Program-made: the position numbers and the translations under genes | NCBI GenBank assembly: GCA_003833135.1 | Contig: QZLH01000167.1 | Location: forward strand, 26,876 to 83,563 | Reading direction: 5' to 3' | DNA length: 56,688 nucleotides | DNA from: Oehlia diaphana | Taxonomy: Eukaryota; Glomeromycota; Glomeromycetes; Glomerales; Glomeraceae | Part shown: positions 22,775-36,119 of the stretch, piece after piece | Position numbering within the stretch: position 1 is the stretch's first letter | How the letters are laid out: the number at the start of each line of letters is the position of its first letter | The notes under the pieces: generated by a model | Seen by the model: only the letters and a program-made list of their open reading frames with translations | What the model was told of the DNA's origin: nothing | The model's database searches: none

Positions 22775-23393
22775 CTGTACATTGAATTGTAATGATCAGG
22801 TTCCTTAACTTCTTCATGAGTATCATCACAAACCTTCTCTCCCTCCTTCTTCACTTCCACTAAATAATATTCTTTCTATGGTGGCAGGGCAACTGGGTAT
22901 CCTCTTCTATAATCCGAGGTGGATCATGGATTTCACATTTGGATTTTCTGCACCGCTTAACAGTTCGTTCAGCCTCTTCGACTTTAGGGCTTCTTTCCGA
23001 AACGATTGAATTCTATATTCTGAAATTAAAGATTAAGTCAGTTTTTTTAAGTATATGTTAAGCTAAGTTTATGAATTAAAGTTAATAATTACCAGAAAAA
23101 TTATCTTTGGACGGTACTTCATCTATAGTAGAATCCATAGAAGTAGGTAATGAAAACCTGATGAATTGCTCTATGGCATCTGTCATGTACAGTTCATAGT
23201 GGTTCGACCTATGCACGATACCATCGAGTTGTTTTACTTCTTTGATGAGGATATCCCAGTTATACTCATTAGATTCGTCTATATGTTTCGCCCAGCATTC
23301 CTTACCTGTGTTATTAACTCTTTCAGTTATATATCACTTTCAAAAATTTCGTCATACTCCTTCATAAGATTTCAATACAGTCTCATCTGACAT
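22775..23393 (-). pseudogene. Broken two-exon gene of unknown family
   Basis: On the minus strand an ATG at 23393 (MSDETVLKSYEGV) is soon followed by stops. A new frame then opens and reads ERVNNTGKECWAKHIDESNE and on through DILIKEVKQLDGIVHRSNHY to about 23093, where a GTAATT donor occurs. An acceptor TTTCAG lies at 23020-23025, giving a 73-bp intron. Downstream frames read ERSPKVEEAERTVKRCRKSK with CEIHDPPRIIEEDTQLPCHH, then VEVKKEGEKVCDDTHEEVKE, each in a different frame. At least three frame changes are needed, so it is a decayed gene. I do not recognise the family. The acidic/basic composition and Cys/His residues in the second part could be a small zinc-binding tail. Confidence 0.5.
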
Positions 23394-24287
23394 CTGTAAG
23401 TGAACAATGAATGTGATGTTAATGAACAGAAAACCGAATAGAGTATAATTGATAAAGGAAGAAGTACGACTTAATTAACAATTTATTGACTTACTTTAGC
23501 GTTGCGTTGTATTTATTTTTGAAATCTACGCAATGTCACAACATTTGTTAAAACGTTGTATTGTCGTATTATAACACTTTTAATTAACCTTGCGTATTAG
23601 TTGCAGCGCTGTTTATTTGTAATAATATAATCGCAACCCTAGCTTACTTTGATGCTAAGAATAACTAATAACTATAAATTCAGCATTAATGTCTTTAATT
23701 ATACATTTTAGGATTCATAGAATTTTATCTACTTACTTCTAATCCATAGTAGTAATTTTTAATTTGGCTTCTTGACTTGATTTAGTTCTTATTGATTCAT
23801 CGGAGTTGCTGTGAATTATATGAGTACAAACACTAATGAATATATTTTTTATCCAAGAACTCTTTAACTATTCGATTACATTTAATAACTTATCCTAGTT
23901 TAAATGTGGAAAATTCTTCTTGCTAAAACTGAGCGTAGGTAATTTAGAAGACCGATAAAGAATGAATACATCCATATGAAATTCACTTTTTCAAGTTTAG
24001 TTAAAATCAGATACCCGACTCTGGGACCTCGCACAATTTTTATATTGTATGGTTTAAAATTACTCACACGAAAATTGCGCCAATTGTCATTATGCAGTAA
24101 TATTTGAAGTTATTATTAATGAGAAAACTAAATCATATAATCAATTGTGTGAAGATCTGTGTGACAATGACAAAGAAAAAATTTCATTAACAAATTATTT
24201 TAGTTTTTTTTTTAAAAAAAAAAAGAAAGAAAATTAAAGAAAATAAAGAGCATTATAATTTATTTTACTTTATTTTATTATATTTTT

Positions 24288-24321
<34 letters not shown>

Positions 24322-27300
24322 AGAAATACTAGTAAATAATTTATTTTTTTTTCAATATTTCATTGATAAAGATTTAGGTTTTTTTTTTTTAAAAAAAAAA
24401 ACTAATTTATCTAAAATAAGATAACAGCGCCAATATGCATTATATTATGTTTTACCAAATTATAACAATTTTTTCAAATAAAATATTGAATAAATTACCT
24501 ATCTTGCTATAATCAAGTAATCAAGTAAACACAAGATTCTTTATACATAAACATCGTTAACTTTAATTAATGTATTCAATTTAATATACTTTAACCGAGT
24601 GTATATGTATAATAATTTAAGTTTTCTTACAAAATATTTTTTGTCCCTATTCTTGTTCCTTATACGGAATTTTATTTACCTGAAAAAAGTTTACATTTCG
24701 ACGATCGTATTGTTCTTTTGTATTCTTTATGTAATTATTTTTATACGCCATAAACAAATTTATTGAATTTCTTTACTAAATTTTATTAAAAAGGAGGTTA
24801 TGTCACGGGTTTTGTCCCGATATATCAATAAAGACATAAAATCAATGATTTTAACTCGTTAACCATTCATAATTGCAGAAAGAAATTAAAGATAATAATA
24901 CTTTTTTTGGGGGTAAAATATGATGACGCAGCAAAACTTTAACCCGATAATATATATAATATATATAATGTATTACAAATCTAAAATTCTAAATCGAAAA
25001 TCTGTGATATCAGGAAATACCGTTTTTTATATACATTACAATATTTTCTTGCACGTAAATCTTTTAATTATTTTGAAAAATTTGAATCTTTTAACAACGA
25101 CGCCGGAAGTTTACATCACGTGTGATTTACATAATTACAATAATTACAGAAATTTTGTGATCAGGACCAAAGGTCAAATTTTTATTAAGAATAAAATACG
25201 AAATATTATATTTAATATTTATTCATACTATTTCATGCTGGTTTTGTGTCATATCAGTAAAATAAGATTTATTTATTTACAAATTTCGAATTATCAATAA
25301 TATGAATGTACTGAATAATCACATGATTAGCTTAGTAAAACTCTTAACAACCAATAACATAATTAATAATCAAATGAATCGAAATCTGTAGTCAACCGCC
25401 AAAATATGGTAAGAATCTATTAAAAATAATAATTATTGTTATTAATAACAATATTTAAGGTAACTATAATTGTTTTTTAAAAAATCAGGTATTTTTCTGG
25501 ATTATACAGGATGATAATTATTAAGTAAAGATAATTATTTATTACTACAATTGTATGGGGAACAATATTTTAAGCGTTAATTAATTTAGTGGCGTAATAA
25601 AGACTAATACCATTATTGCAAAAGTGAAAAAAAAGTTGTGATCAATATCATTGGTTAGATTTTTGATAGCAGTTGTTTATTACTGTATATAATTTTTATG
25701 AAAAGTAATATAAATTCAATATTTTTATTAAGTACTTATTAACATGATCTCGTAAAGGTTATAATAAATGATTATTATTATAACAACAATTACTTTAATA
25801 ACGTTAGTAGCATTTAGTGGATGACGATTTATTTTGTAAAATAATTTGGTTTCAGCGGCTAAATTATACAACTAGATAACTGTCACAAATAGAATCTAAT
25901 AAATCTGGCTTAGTAAGTATAATCTATTGCATTTCTGCAACAAAATTTGTTAATAGTTTCAATAAAGTAACAGGAATAATAAAAAAAAAGCGGGACACGA
26001 CTAACACGTAAATTCATCTAATAGTCTATAAGGGTAATATCACAACTAAATAAAATAAAAAAAAATAATAATTAATAATACACTAATAACAAAACAGAAC
26101 TTTAAGGAATGCATGTAACACAAAATTAACCCAATAGACTCAAGTCACGTGACCAAGATTTTTACCGACAAATATCTTTCCGCTACAAAGTTTAATAAGC
26201 CCGATTATTAAGCATGTCATACGCCAAAGATCAAACTATTGTGTAATAAAAAAAATGACAGTTAATATTAATATTAATATTGTTTGTAGTGTATAATAAA
26301 TATCACAATTGATAAAAAAAAAAAAATTTAAAAATAAAATTAATAAAAAAATAACAATTAAAACCTTTTAACGAATAAAATGAATGGTAACAAGTTCTAT
26401 AAATTATTGTGATAAATAATAAATAACTAAAGCATAAAAGTCCTACGATATATTTATATATAATGAAATACGAAGTAAGGGTTGAAAAAAGAAGCGTGAA
26501 CGTGATAATAAAAAAAGGTATTAAAATATTTTATAATATATAAGTGATATAAAAGATTACTTTTTAATTTCTTTCTTGATGCAAATATAAATAAAACTAT
26601 GCACAAAAAAAGGAAGTAAAAAAAGTTACTCACTGTTTTTTCTTGCACAAAATAAATTGTGATCGCGTTGTCTTGCAAGGTACGATCTCAACAAAAATGT
26701 GTGTTACATATTATATAAAAATATATGGAAGTATATTTTACATATTTATTAAAGTCTTTATGTTCTATTCTTTGTATAAATATAGAGAATAAACTTGTAT
26801 ATTAAAAATAAAAGAAAAACAGTTCGCTTATATCGTTCGTTACGCAATCTTAAAATAAAGATTGATTGACTTCCGAATTTGATTAATTATCCATATACAA
26901 GGTTATACAATATTACAATATATATGCCTATTCTATCAAGCCACAATTTTAAACCGAAAAGGGTAATTTTTCAATATGGTAACATTATACACAATTGTCT
27001 ACTTTAGGATTGTAAAAAATTTTTGATATGTAAAATTCTAAAATTATAATAATAAATAATAAATAATATAATTATATATTAATTAATAATATATATTAAT
27101 AAAAAATAAAAAAATTTTTATTATAAGGGAATTTTTATTTGGGTTGGCTAATTACGCCAAACACTAAAAGTTAAACATTTCATACTATCATAATATTCGG
27201 TACAACTTATAATAAATTATGCAGTATATATATTTAGTTTTAATCTGGATGTTACAACTTACAACGTAAATTCCGATTCGATAAGCAGCTATCTTTCCCT

Positions 27301-27550
27301 TTCACAATAATTCATCTTTTTTTTGTGAATCAAAAACTAATAAATATATATGCGGTTAAATCTCGGCAAATGACCAGGTCACAAGTTGAACGGTACTGCT
27401 GCAATCAGTCTTCGGGTATACATATAAGGGTTAAATCTATAAAACATTGATTGATTTGGGCAGTTTATAACTTTACAAGGAATTTCGTGTAATTTCATGT
27501 AATTACCATACTTGGAAACAAAAACTTGATATAAATAGTTAAATATTATG
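23394..27550. other. Long gene-poor AT-rich stretch
   Basis: No gene is supportable. It contains a T10A11 tract (24204-24224), about 32 consecutive T (24289-24320) and T12A11 (24379-24401). Open stretches such as 24920-25300 consist of AT-rich codons (Ile, Asn, Tyr, Lys) without domain signs. CACGTGA occurs at about 25119 and 26144. Confidence 0.45.

Positions 27551-27551
<1 letters not shown>

Positions 27552-27641
<90 letters not shown>
27552..27641. repeat. Double T/A mirrored homopolymer block
   Basis: About 20 T, 18 A, 12 T, one C, 20 T and 19 A in a row, about 75 bp upstream of a kinase start codon. It is the longest such block in the window and can pair with itself. Confidence 0.9.
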
Positions 27642-27715
27642 TGTTTTTCATGCTCTCTTTTTTTCGTATTCAAATAAATTAAAAATAATACTTATAATAA
27701 TAATATATATAAATT

Positions 27716-30027
27716 ATGTCTGAAACGAACTGGGCAAATTGGATAGAAGAGGCTATTTTTAAAAAACATATTAAATATTATGAGTATGAGTACTTTAGTA
27801 ATATTCAAGAAATTGGTGTTGGTGGCTTCGGTAAAATTTACCGTGCTAATTACAAAAGTTCAGAACAATATTTCGTGTTAAAATCTCTTCTTAACCTTGA
27901 TAAAGTCGCTATTAAAGAGCTCGTTAATGAGGTGATATTTTTGTTCTTCATTAAGTTAACATATTTTCATATTTTTTAATTTTTTTTTTTTTTTTATTAT
28001 TATATTTAGCTTGAACTACAACGTGATGTTACTTTCCATGATAACATTATTAGCTTTCATGGGATCACCGCAGAGAAAGGTATTTAATTTAATGTGCATT
28101 ATTATAATTTAAATAATAATAATAAATTTTTTTTTTTTTTTTTTTTTTTTTAGGAAATCAAAATGAGGCCTTTAAGAAATACTTATTGGTGATGGAATAC
28201 GCTGATGGTGGTTCCCTCAAAAAATTTTTAAAAGAAAATAAGGATATTACTTGGATGGACAAATGTAAACTTGCGTATCAGTTGTCCTGTGCTGTAGCGT
28301 GCTTACACGATGAAGGAATCGTACATCGTGATTTGGTAATATAATTTATTTGTTTAATATAACCATTTAGTTATTACGTTATTCGTATATATCGCATTAT
28401 TTACTTAATTTGTTTTTATTTCTCATTATTAGCACTCAAACAACGTATTAGTTCATCAGGGCAACATCAAATTGGCAGATTTTGGGTTGTCAAAAAAAGT
28501 TGGTGATGCATCTAAAACTCAAAGAGAATTATTTGGTGTAGTCCCTTACATTGATCCAAAAAGATTCGGTTCAAGAACATACTCATTAAATAAAAAGAGT
28601 GATGTATATAGTATTGGCGTACTTTTATGGGAGATATCAAAAGGTCAGCCACCATTTTATGTAGAAGGCGAATCATACGATGCTAGTCTAGCTATACAAA
28701 TTTTACAAGGTTCTAGAGAATCACCCGTTCCTGGTACCCCTGCCGATTATGTTAAACTTTATAGTGGTAATTATGACGTTTAATATTTACTCTTTTAATT
28801 AATTTTAGTAGCTAAAAATATATATGTATATATTTTTATTTAGAATGTTGGGATGGTGATCCAGATAAAAGGCCAACTATTCAAGAGGTCGTTGAAAGAT
28901 TAAAATCAATGGTCTCACAATCGGATACGACATCTTCTCAACAACAATTTGAAAGTGATCAAATACCAAGTAAAAATATGACTATGAATAGCGCGGAAAG
29001 TTATGCATCTCATGGAGATTTATCTCGAATCATTCAAAGTTTTAATAAAATGAATATGGAATCTTTTACATCAACGAGTAATAAGCAAGGTTTTGTTTTA
29101 CCTGAAAATGAATTAAACTTGAATGCAGTGGAATCTGCAATGTCATCAAGTGATATTGAGCCACCTCAGAACGCGGAAGTTGAGGAAATTATAAAATTCA
29201 TTTTTGAAGTTACAAATAGAATAAATGAAGTTAATGAAAAATCATTTAGAAAAAAACATATTCTTGATTATCTTAAAAATAATAATATAAACTCTCAAGA
29301 AATTTTTGATTGGTTATTGAAACACCAGTACAGTAGTATGAATGCCACCTTCTTACTTGGATATTTCTACTATTATGGAATTGAAACTGTTGAGGATCAC
29401 GATAAAGCATTCAATTTTTTCTCTAAAGCATCAAAGCAAAATCATATGTTGGCTCGATATTTTGTTGGTAAATGTTATCAAAATGGTTATGGAACTACAA
29501 AAAATGAAAGGATGGCTTTTGGATATTTTGAAAGATTAGCGAATGAAAATTTTGCAATAGGTCAGTTAGAAGTTGGTTATTGTTATAATCTAGGATTAGG
29601 GGTAAATGAAGATCCAGCAAAAGCTATTCATTGGTATGAAAAAGCTTCAGATAACGGGAATGTAGCGGCTACGTATAAACTTGGTCAGAAATATATAAAT
29701 GGAATGGGCGTCAGTAAAAATTTAGAAAAAGCCTTTGAATTGTTCAAGAGATCAGCTGAAAAGGGGTATTTAGATGGAATGGTAATGTTAGGAGTTTGTT
29801 ATAATGGTGGTATTGGTACTAATATTGATTGGACGAAGGGGTTTGAATGTTATGAGAAAGCTGCAAATTTAGGAAATATGATTGCTCAATATAATTTAGC
29901 TAATATGTATAAAAATGGTGAAGGAACTGAAAAGAATATGGAATTGGCGATTCATTGGTTCAAAGCATCTGCTGAACAAGGGTATTCAAATGCTCAAAAA
30001 CAGTTGAATAGATTATTAAAAAGTTAA
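27716..30027 (+). CDS. TKL-type protein kinase with Sel1-like repeats (copy 1)
   Basis: Five exons, 27716-27931, 28010-28079, 28154-28335, 28433-28766 and 28844-30027, join in frame to 661 residues. Residues ~30-290 are a kinase domain: glycine loop GVGGFG (34-39), ATP lysine K56 in FVLKS, catalytic HRD 153-155 in VHRDLHSNN, DFG at 172-174. The usual APE is replaced by DPK in VVPYIDPKRF, as in all four array members. After a polar linker, residues ~434-661 hold six or seven Sel1-like repeats (for example FVGKCYQNGYGTTKNERMAF and NLANMYKNGEGTEKN), which form alpha-helical protein-binding solenoids. All key kinase residues are present, so it should be an active Ser/Thr or dual-specificity cytoplasmic kinase with a scaffold tail. 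Substrates are unknown. It heads a family array, and the next copy follows 2.8 kb downstream. Confidence 0.92.
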
Positions 30028-32802
30028 AAAAAAAATTTATTTGTAAGCCTATTTTAAGATATAAATCGAAATATAATAAAAGATATATTATGATTATTAA
30101 ATTTTAAAACAAATATTTTTTAAGGTATATCATGGTTACTAGTGTCCTTTCCTTGAAGATGTGATCTGGGAGGTATAGTTTACAAAATTATAACGTAATT
30201 AACGTAATAAAATTAATTCTTCTTTGTTCAATCTTCATACAAAACAAGGATCTCTAAGCTTCAAGTTATAGATCTTGATAAAATACGTCCATTTTGTATC
30301 ATTAGAAGCCAGATGTTGATTAAGGGTTGAACTAGAGTATCTTGATGGTAAGTTTAAAGGAAGATTAATAGGAACTAAGAAAATCATTATAAAAGGTAAA
30401 AAAATTATGTACAAAAATGACGTATTAACAGATGGAATTATATATTTTTTTATGTACAGTTTTATTTAGGTAATAAGTATACATATGTTTACTAATATGT
30501 AAATTTTATAGATATATTATTTATTATTATATATATACTGTACATATTTTTTATAAATACTCTTACATTTCACGCTTAGGTAGTTAAATGCAATTTGCAT
30601 AATTTTTTGTATACGGTCGCTTCACTTTTGGAGTCTACAAGTTTACATCATCCCATCCTTTGAGAATAATCTCCTTCATCTTTGGACTCGTCATCATCTT
30701 TGGATCAAATCATCCTCTGCATCACTTATGGATTGAATCATTATTTCTGTTTTGGACGTGACGCAAATAGAGTATATTTAGGTGAAGTCCTCAGAAATCC
30801 ACTTTGACAATACAATATAGATTATTGATTAAAGAAATATTGCCAGTTCAGCAAATCAAAGTGCATCAAAAATAATTCTCTTAAAAGCTTTTCTCTCTTC
30901 CGTAGGTCGTCAACACTTACCAAAAATTCAAAAATTGACGACAGCTTAGGATCGACGTTCTTTCTATTGAAAGTGAAAGGGTGTAAGTCAAAGGCAATCA
31001 AAAGAAATATATCACAATTAAAATATTACAAGATTAAGCAAGAGACTCGGCCGGTTGTGGTACCAAATCAACGGACGGCCTAATTGTGAACAAAATCCTA
31101 GAAATGCGAGTATTATATTACAAGGTAAAAGCAGAGAATCAATTCCCATTTCCGCTGGTTTGCTTATTGAAAGCAATGGATCTTTCACCGAATTTAAAGT
31201 AGCGATGAGCGCAGAAGAAGCACACCAACTTTTGTACAATCCTATACAAAGAATTCATGACCTTATTATTTTTAACAGCTTCATTAGCAAGCTTCTAAGT
31301 ATAAACTGAATCGTGTTTTCTTGAAATTAGTGCTACGGTTTCTATCCAATCTCTACGCGCTATTTTTTCTGTCAGGGTCTTACGTTTATTTGAGGATACA
31401 TTAAATATTTCAGATGATTATTTATTGCGTTAGGTTTTCTAATCGTCTAGCATCTTTACAAAGTTTAATAATATTGAAAACTGAAAAGTGATCGAACTCT
31501 AAGCAGCAAAAAATTTATTCGAGTCCCGGTTACACATGTATTACACCGTGATAAACATATGGTCAAAGGATGGTGATCCATCTAAATTTTAGGATGAACG
31601 ATTGTTTTTTAAACTTCAGATCAATCGATTAGTTATATTACGACTTTTAAAAATATTTGAAGGGCTATGAAAATTACTCGTAAGTAAATATAAATTCATT
31701 AATATATATTGAGTCATTAAAAATATATATATTATCATGTCATCAATAAAAAAGCTTTATTATAAATTATCTGACAAAAATCATAGTTTAATTTAATCAA
31801 AAAGAAGCATGAATTATTTTTTTAATTATCCTGTATTAAGCATATAAAGAGAAAGTGAAAGTGATATGTGATGGTAAAGGAGATGTTAGTAAGGATAGCA
31901 AAGATACAGTAAAGATAAATGAGATGATGGAAATTGTGGTATATAAGTTTATTCTCAAAAAAAATATAGAATCATATGGCAAAATATATGATCTGATTTA
32001 AATATAATACATAATTTATAATTATTTATAGTACTTATTTAGTCTTACGAGAGTATACTAAGTAAAGCTGAGCGATGACATCGACTTCATCAAATGATCC
32101 TTAGATGAGCAAGGTAACTACAGTACTTTATACGACAAATTGTTACAAAAGAGTTCTTTTAAAACAGCCAATGATACCAATAAACTGAAACTGAATTTCA
32201 AGATGCTTTTTCGGAGATTCATATAAAGAGGTTAAAAAGAGAAAATATACAGAATCTACTTTTAAGACTTTATGTTTCAATAGACAGTTTAATTATAGAT
32301 TATATCTTTTGTAGCGTGGATTTTATATTAGAAAGATTGGAAAATCACAAAAATAATAAATTTATAAAATGATCAAACATGTATTTGGCATTAGACCATA
32401 CTAATTAAAGTCTATCCCAGTATATCCCTATTGTTTGATGTGTAGAGACGAACAGGTATATCCGTATATGTAATTAGATAGATTCGTCCGATTATATGCT
32501 TGGTCTACATATTTTTGTAATATTCAGTTGTGTAAATGTAAATTTTTTTATATTTATATTAATAAAGAAATACAATTACCAAAAAAAAAAAAAAATTAAG
32601 CAATTTTTTTAGTTCTTTTACTTACTAAGAAAAAGTCGAAAACGCAATAAAAGTCAGGTGCTCAATGATCGACTTATGTACATTGAAAAACATTTTACAA
32701 ATTTAGTTAGTGTAAAATTGTGTTCTTTTCTCAGAAAATCTAGAATTAAAACAAAAAAAAATAAAAATTTAAAAAATATATATAGTAATATTTATATACA
32801 TT
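30028..32802. other. Intergenic between kinases, with possible relics
   Basis: No full gene. At 31028-31306 (plus) a frame without ATG reads LWYQINGRPNCEQNPRNASI and AGLLIESNGSFTEFKVAMSA. Its composition is less AT-biased than the surroundings and it may be a gene fragment of unknown family. Near 32560-32596, AATAAAGAAATACAATTACC is followed by about 15 A. This is reminiscent of the tail of the retroinsertion near 50190-50273, but no body was identified. Confidence 0.4.
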
Positions 32803-35136
32803 ATGTCTGAAATGAATGAATTGATTAATTGGATTGAAGAAGTTGTATCCAAGAAACATATTAAACATTATGAATATAAATATTTTAGTAATATTCAAGA
32901 AATTGGTAAAAGTAGTTTTGGAAAAGTTTATCGTTCAAGTTGGAAAAATTCGGATCAATATGTTGCTTTAAAATCTCTTCTTAAGTTTGATAATATTATC
33001 ATTAAAGAACTTGTTCATGAGGTGATTACAAAAACTTTTTATTTTATTCTTAATAAATATATTTTTTATTTTTTGTATATATATATTTCTAAAAAAATTA
33101 TTAAAATTTATTTTAGCTTGAATTTCAACGTGAAGTTGCTTTCCATAATAATATTATTAGCTTTTATGGGATTACTACTTCAGATCAAGGTATAAAATGA
33201 TTACATATACATATGTTATTATTAAATACAATAATAGTAAAATCTTTTTTTTTTAAAAAAAAAATAGAAAACCAAAATGATAAAAAATATTTATTGGTTA
33301 TGGAATACGCCGATGGTGGTTCCCTCAAAAATTATTTAAAAGAAAATTTTAATAATCTTACTTGGATAGATAAATATAAACTTGCGTATCAGTTGGCTTG
33401 TGCTATAGCATTTTTACAAGATGAAGGAATTGTACATCACGATTTGGTATTTTTTTTTTTAATTTATTTGATTAATATCGTTTGTTTAAAATTGTTTATT
33501 ATTCATTTATAATAATTCATATTTTATTTATTCATTCTTATTATAGCATTCCAATAATGTATTAGTTCATCAAGGTACCATCAAATTGACCGATTTTGGA
33601 TTATCAAAGAAAATTGATGACGAATATAAAGCGCAATCAGAATTATCTATCGTCCCTTATATCGATCCAAAAAGATTAAGTTCAAGATCTTATCCTTTAA
33701 ATAATAAGAGCAATGTATATAGTATTGGCGTACTTTTATGGGAGATATCAAAAGGTCAACCGCCCTTTTATTCTGAAAGTGAATCATATGATAACGATTT
33801 AGCCAAGAAAATTTTACAGGGACTCAGAGAAAAAATTGTCCCTGATACTCCTGTTGATTATGTTAAGCTTTATACCGGTAATTATAACTTTTTTATTTTT
33901 TATAGTTTATTATTTTTGTTTAAATTGAATCAATAATTTATAGTTGTTGCTTTTTGTTTAAATCAAATCAATAATTAAATACAATTTTTTTATTTAGAAT
34001 GTTGGGACGATGAACCAGACAATCGACCATCTATACATGGGGCTGTTGAAAGATTAAGATCAATGATTTCACAATCAAGTACGACGCTTCATCAACAACA
34101 AAATGAAGATTTTAATTTAACGAGTACAGAATCTATAGAATATAGTACGGAATCTACGTCATCAACTAATAATGAACAAATTATTAATCAAAGTATTTTA
34201 CATGAAAGTGAATTAAGCTTGAATATGAAAGAATTAGAATCTACAACATCAACAATTACGAATGATTTAAGTATTGAAGTTGATGAAATTACAAATTTTA
34301 TTTTTGAAACAACAAATAAAATAAATGATGTGAATGAAAAAACGTCAAGAAAACAATATATTCTTGATTATTTTAATAATAATAATATGAAATCAAAAGA
34401 AATTTATTATTGGTTATTAAAAAATCAAAATAATAATAATAATATGAATTCTATCTTCTTACTCGGATATTTTTATTATTATGGAATTGAAACTGATGAA
34501 AATTATGATAAAGCATTCAATTTTTTCGTTAAAGCATCAAAACAAAATCATATTTTAGCTCAATATTTTGTTGGTAAATGTTATCAAAATGGTTATGGAA
34601 TTATAAAAAATGAAAAATTGGCTTTTCAATATTTTGAAAAATTAGCTAATGATAATTACGCAATAGGACAATTAGATGTTGGTTATTGTTACAATTTAGG
34701 AATAGGAATTAAAGTAGATTTAAAGAAAGCTATTTATTGGTATGAAAAAGCTTCAAATAATGGAAATATTGTAGCTATATACAAACTTGGTCAAAAATAT
34801 ATAAATGGTATGGGCGTTAGAAAAGATTATGAAAAAGCTTTTGAATTATTCAAGAAATCAGCTGAAGAAGGTTATTTAGATGGAATTGTTATGGTAGGAG
34901 CTTGTTGTAGTGGTGGTATTGGAACTAATGTTGATTGGAAGAAAGCAATTGAATCATATCAAAAAGCTGCAAATTTAGGAAGTATGATTGCTCAATATAA
35001 TTTAGCTAATATGTATAAAAATGGTGAAGGGATTGAAAAAGATATAAGTAAAGCAATTTATTGGTTTAAAATATCTGCTGAAAAAGGTTATTCAAATTCT
35101 CAAAAACAATTGGAAAAATTAATGAAAAATGAATAA
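32803..35136 (+). CDS. TKL-Sel1 protein, probable pseudokinase (copy 2)
   Basis: Exons 32803-33021, 33117-33189, 33268-33446, 33547-33877 and 33998-35136 join in frame to 646 residues, with every intron at the same place as in the copy upstream. The kinase domain keeps the ATP lysine (K57 in VALKS) and DFG (173-175). It departs from the family at several conserved sites: the glycine loop is GKSSFG (second Gly to Ser), HRD is HHD (154-156), the helix-F aspartate in SDVYS is Asn (SNVYS), and the activation segment is one residue shorter (ELSIVPY against ELFGVVPY). The Sel1-like region (about 420-646) is complete. The intact frame with these changes suggests a protein kept for binding or scaffolding with weak or no catalysis. 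That is inference. Its third positions are even more AT-rich than in copy 1. Confidence 0.9.
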
Positions 35137-35544
35137 TTTATTAAATTAATTAAATTAGTTATTTATTTTATTTATCTTATTTATAATACATCATAACTTT
35201 ATATAAATGTATTACTTTTCAAATTTAGACATTTTTCTAATTAATTAATTTTTGTTTTGCGCTCGTCCACAATGCTACGCTGTAATTTACACTGCGCCCT
35301 AGTGATAAGCTGAAGTAATCTTGTGACTCTTAATCAAAGATCTCTTTTGCGGCTAAATAGTCATTGATCTTATTATTAATAAGAATAATTTAGAGAACCA
35401 TACACCTCATCCATGATTTTCATGACGGAGGATCACCATCGTTCGAGGGCATCAAAAGAATTTTAATATTTGAGCTATAAATTGAAGACTTTACATTATT
35501 TTGACGTGTTCAAGAGAACGTAATTTCCTTAAGTATCAACAGAA
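35137..35544. other. 3' flank of kinase copy 2, no intact gene
   Basis: AT-rich 3' flank, then from about 35260 a GC-richer stretch that is probably the decayed beginning of the header-domain relic downstream. Frames here are interrupted. Confidence 0.4.
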
Positions 35545-35956
35545 ATGAAGGTATTGGTGAAAACTAGTATCAAGAAAAAAATACCCGAGTTTAATTTTTT
35601 CGATGCGGATAGGCTTAAGTTGTGGAGGGTTCAAGTTTGCGATGATAATTAGCTAAATAAACTTACACTTCATGACAACGATCAATTTTTCATATGTAGG
35701 AAAATTTAGTAGTTATTTCACTGACAAACTGCTCGACAAGTACATTCACATCATTATCGAACCATCTAAGCTGATACATATGAGTTTTGAACTTACAATT
35801 GATGCGGGACTTTTAAATGAAGGAGAAAGCGTAACATTACGTGAAAGTTGTCATAGTACCAAAAATGGAAAATATCATTCGTTTATAGAATTTATACAAG
35901 TAGCAAGAGGATTAAAACCAGTTGAAGTACCTACCCCTTATGATTTCACCGCATAA
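35545..35956 (+). pseudogene. Crinkler-type header domain relic
   Basis: The frame from an ATG at 35545 contains SIKKKIPEFNFFDADRLKLW, then RVQV, a stop, and LTLHDNDQF in the same frame. The next frame continues YFTDKLLDKYIHIIIEPSK (about 35714-35770). The pattern of a basic helix, then D.D.LKLW.V, then L.D...L, then IHIIVEP matches the ubiquitin-like header of Crinkler (CRN) proteins, which precedes varied C-terminal effector or enzyme domains in oomycetes and some fungi including Rhizophagus. The remaining open part to 35956 (NGKYHSFIEFIQVARGLKPV) is a linker. The in-frame stop and frameshift make it a broken gene. The protease-like relic downstream is probably its C-terminal part. Confidence 0.6.
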
Positions 35957-36119
35957 AATCAACGGTATGACTTATTGGGGAGTTCGTGATAAAATCTATA
36001 GGTTTCGATCATTTTTCAATTTCTTTCTTGGGGTGATTATCTTGAGAAACGCCTATATGTGAATGAGGATATATTCTGGAAATAAACTTGAAATTACTGC
36101 GTAGTTTCTTGCAACATTC

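Noticed and set aside
24920..25300. 126-codon plus-strand ORF
   Set aside because: Rich in Ile, Asn and Tyr as expected from AT-rich DNA; no domain or neighbour support.
27379..27651. 90-codon minus-strand open stretch
   Set aside because: About half is translated homopolymer; the rest has no protein signs.
28909..30027. Separate Sel1 protein starting at the internal Met (and the equivalent in the other copies)
   Set aside because: The exon 4-5 splice joins it in frame to the kinase domain at a conserved position in all copies.
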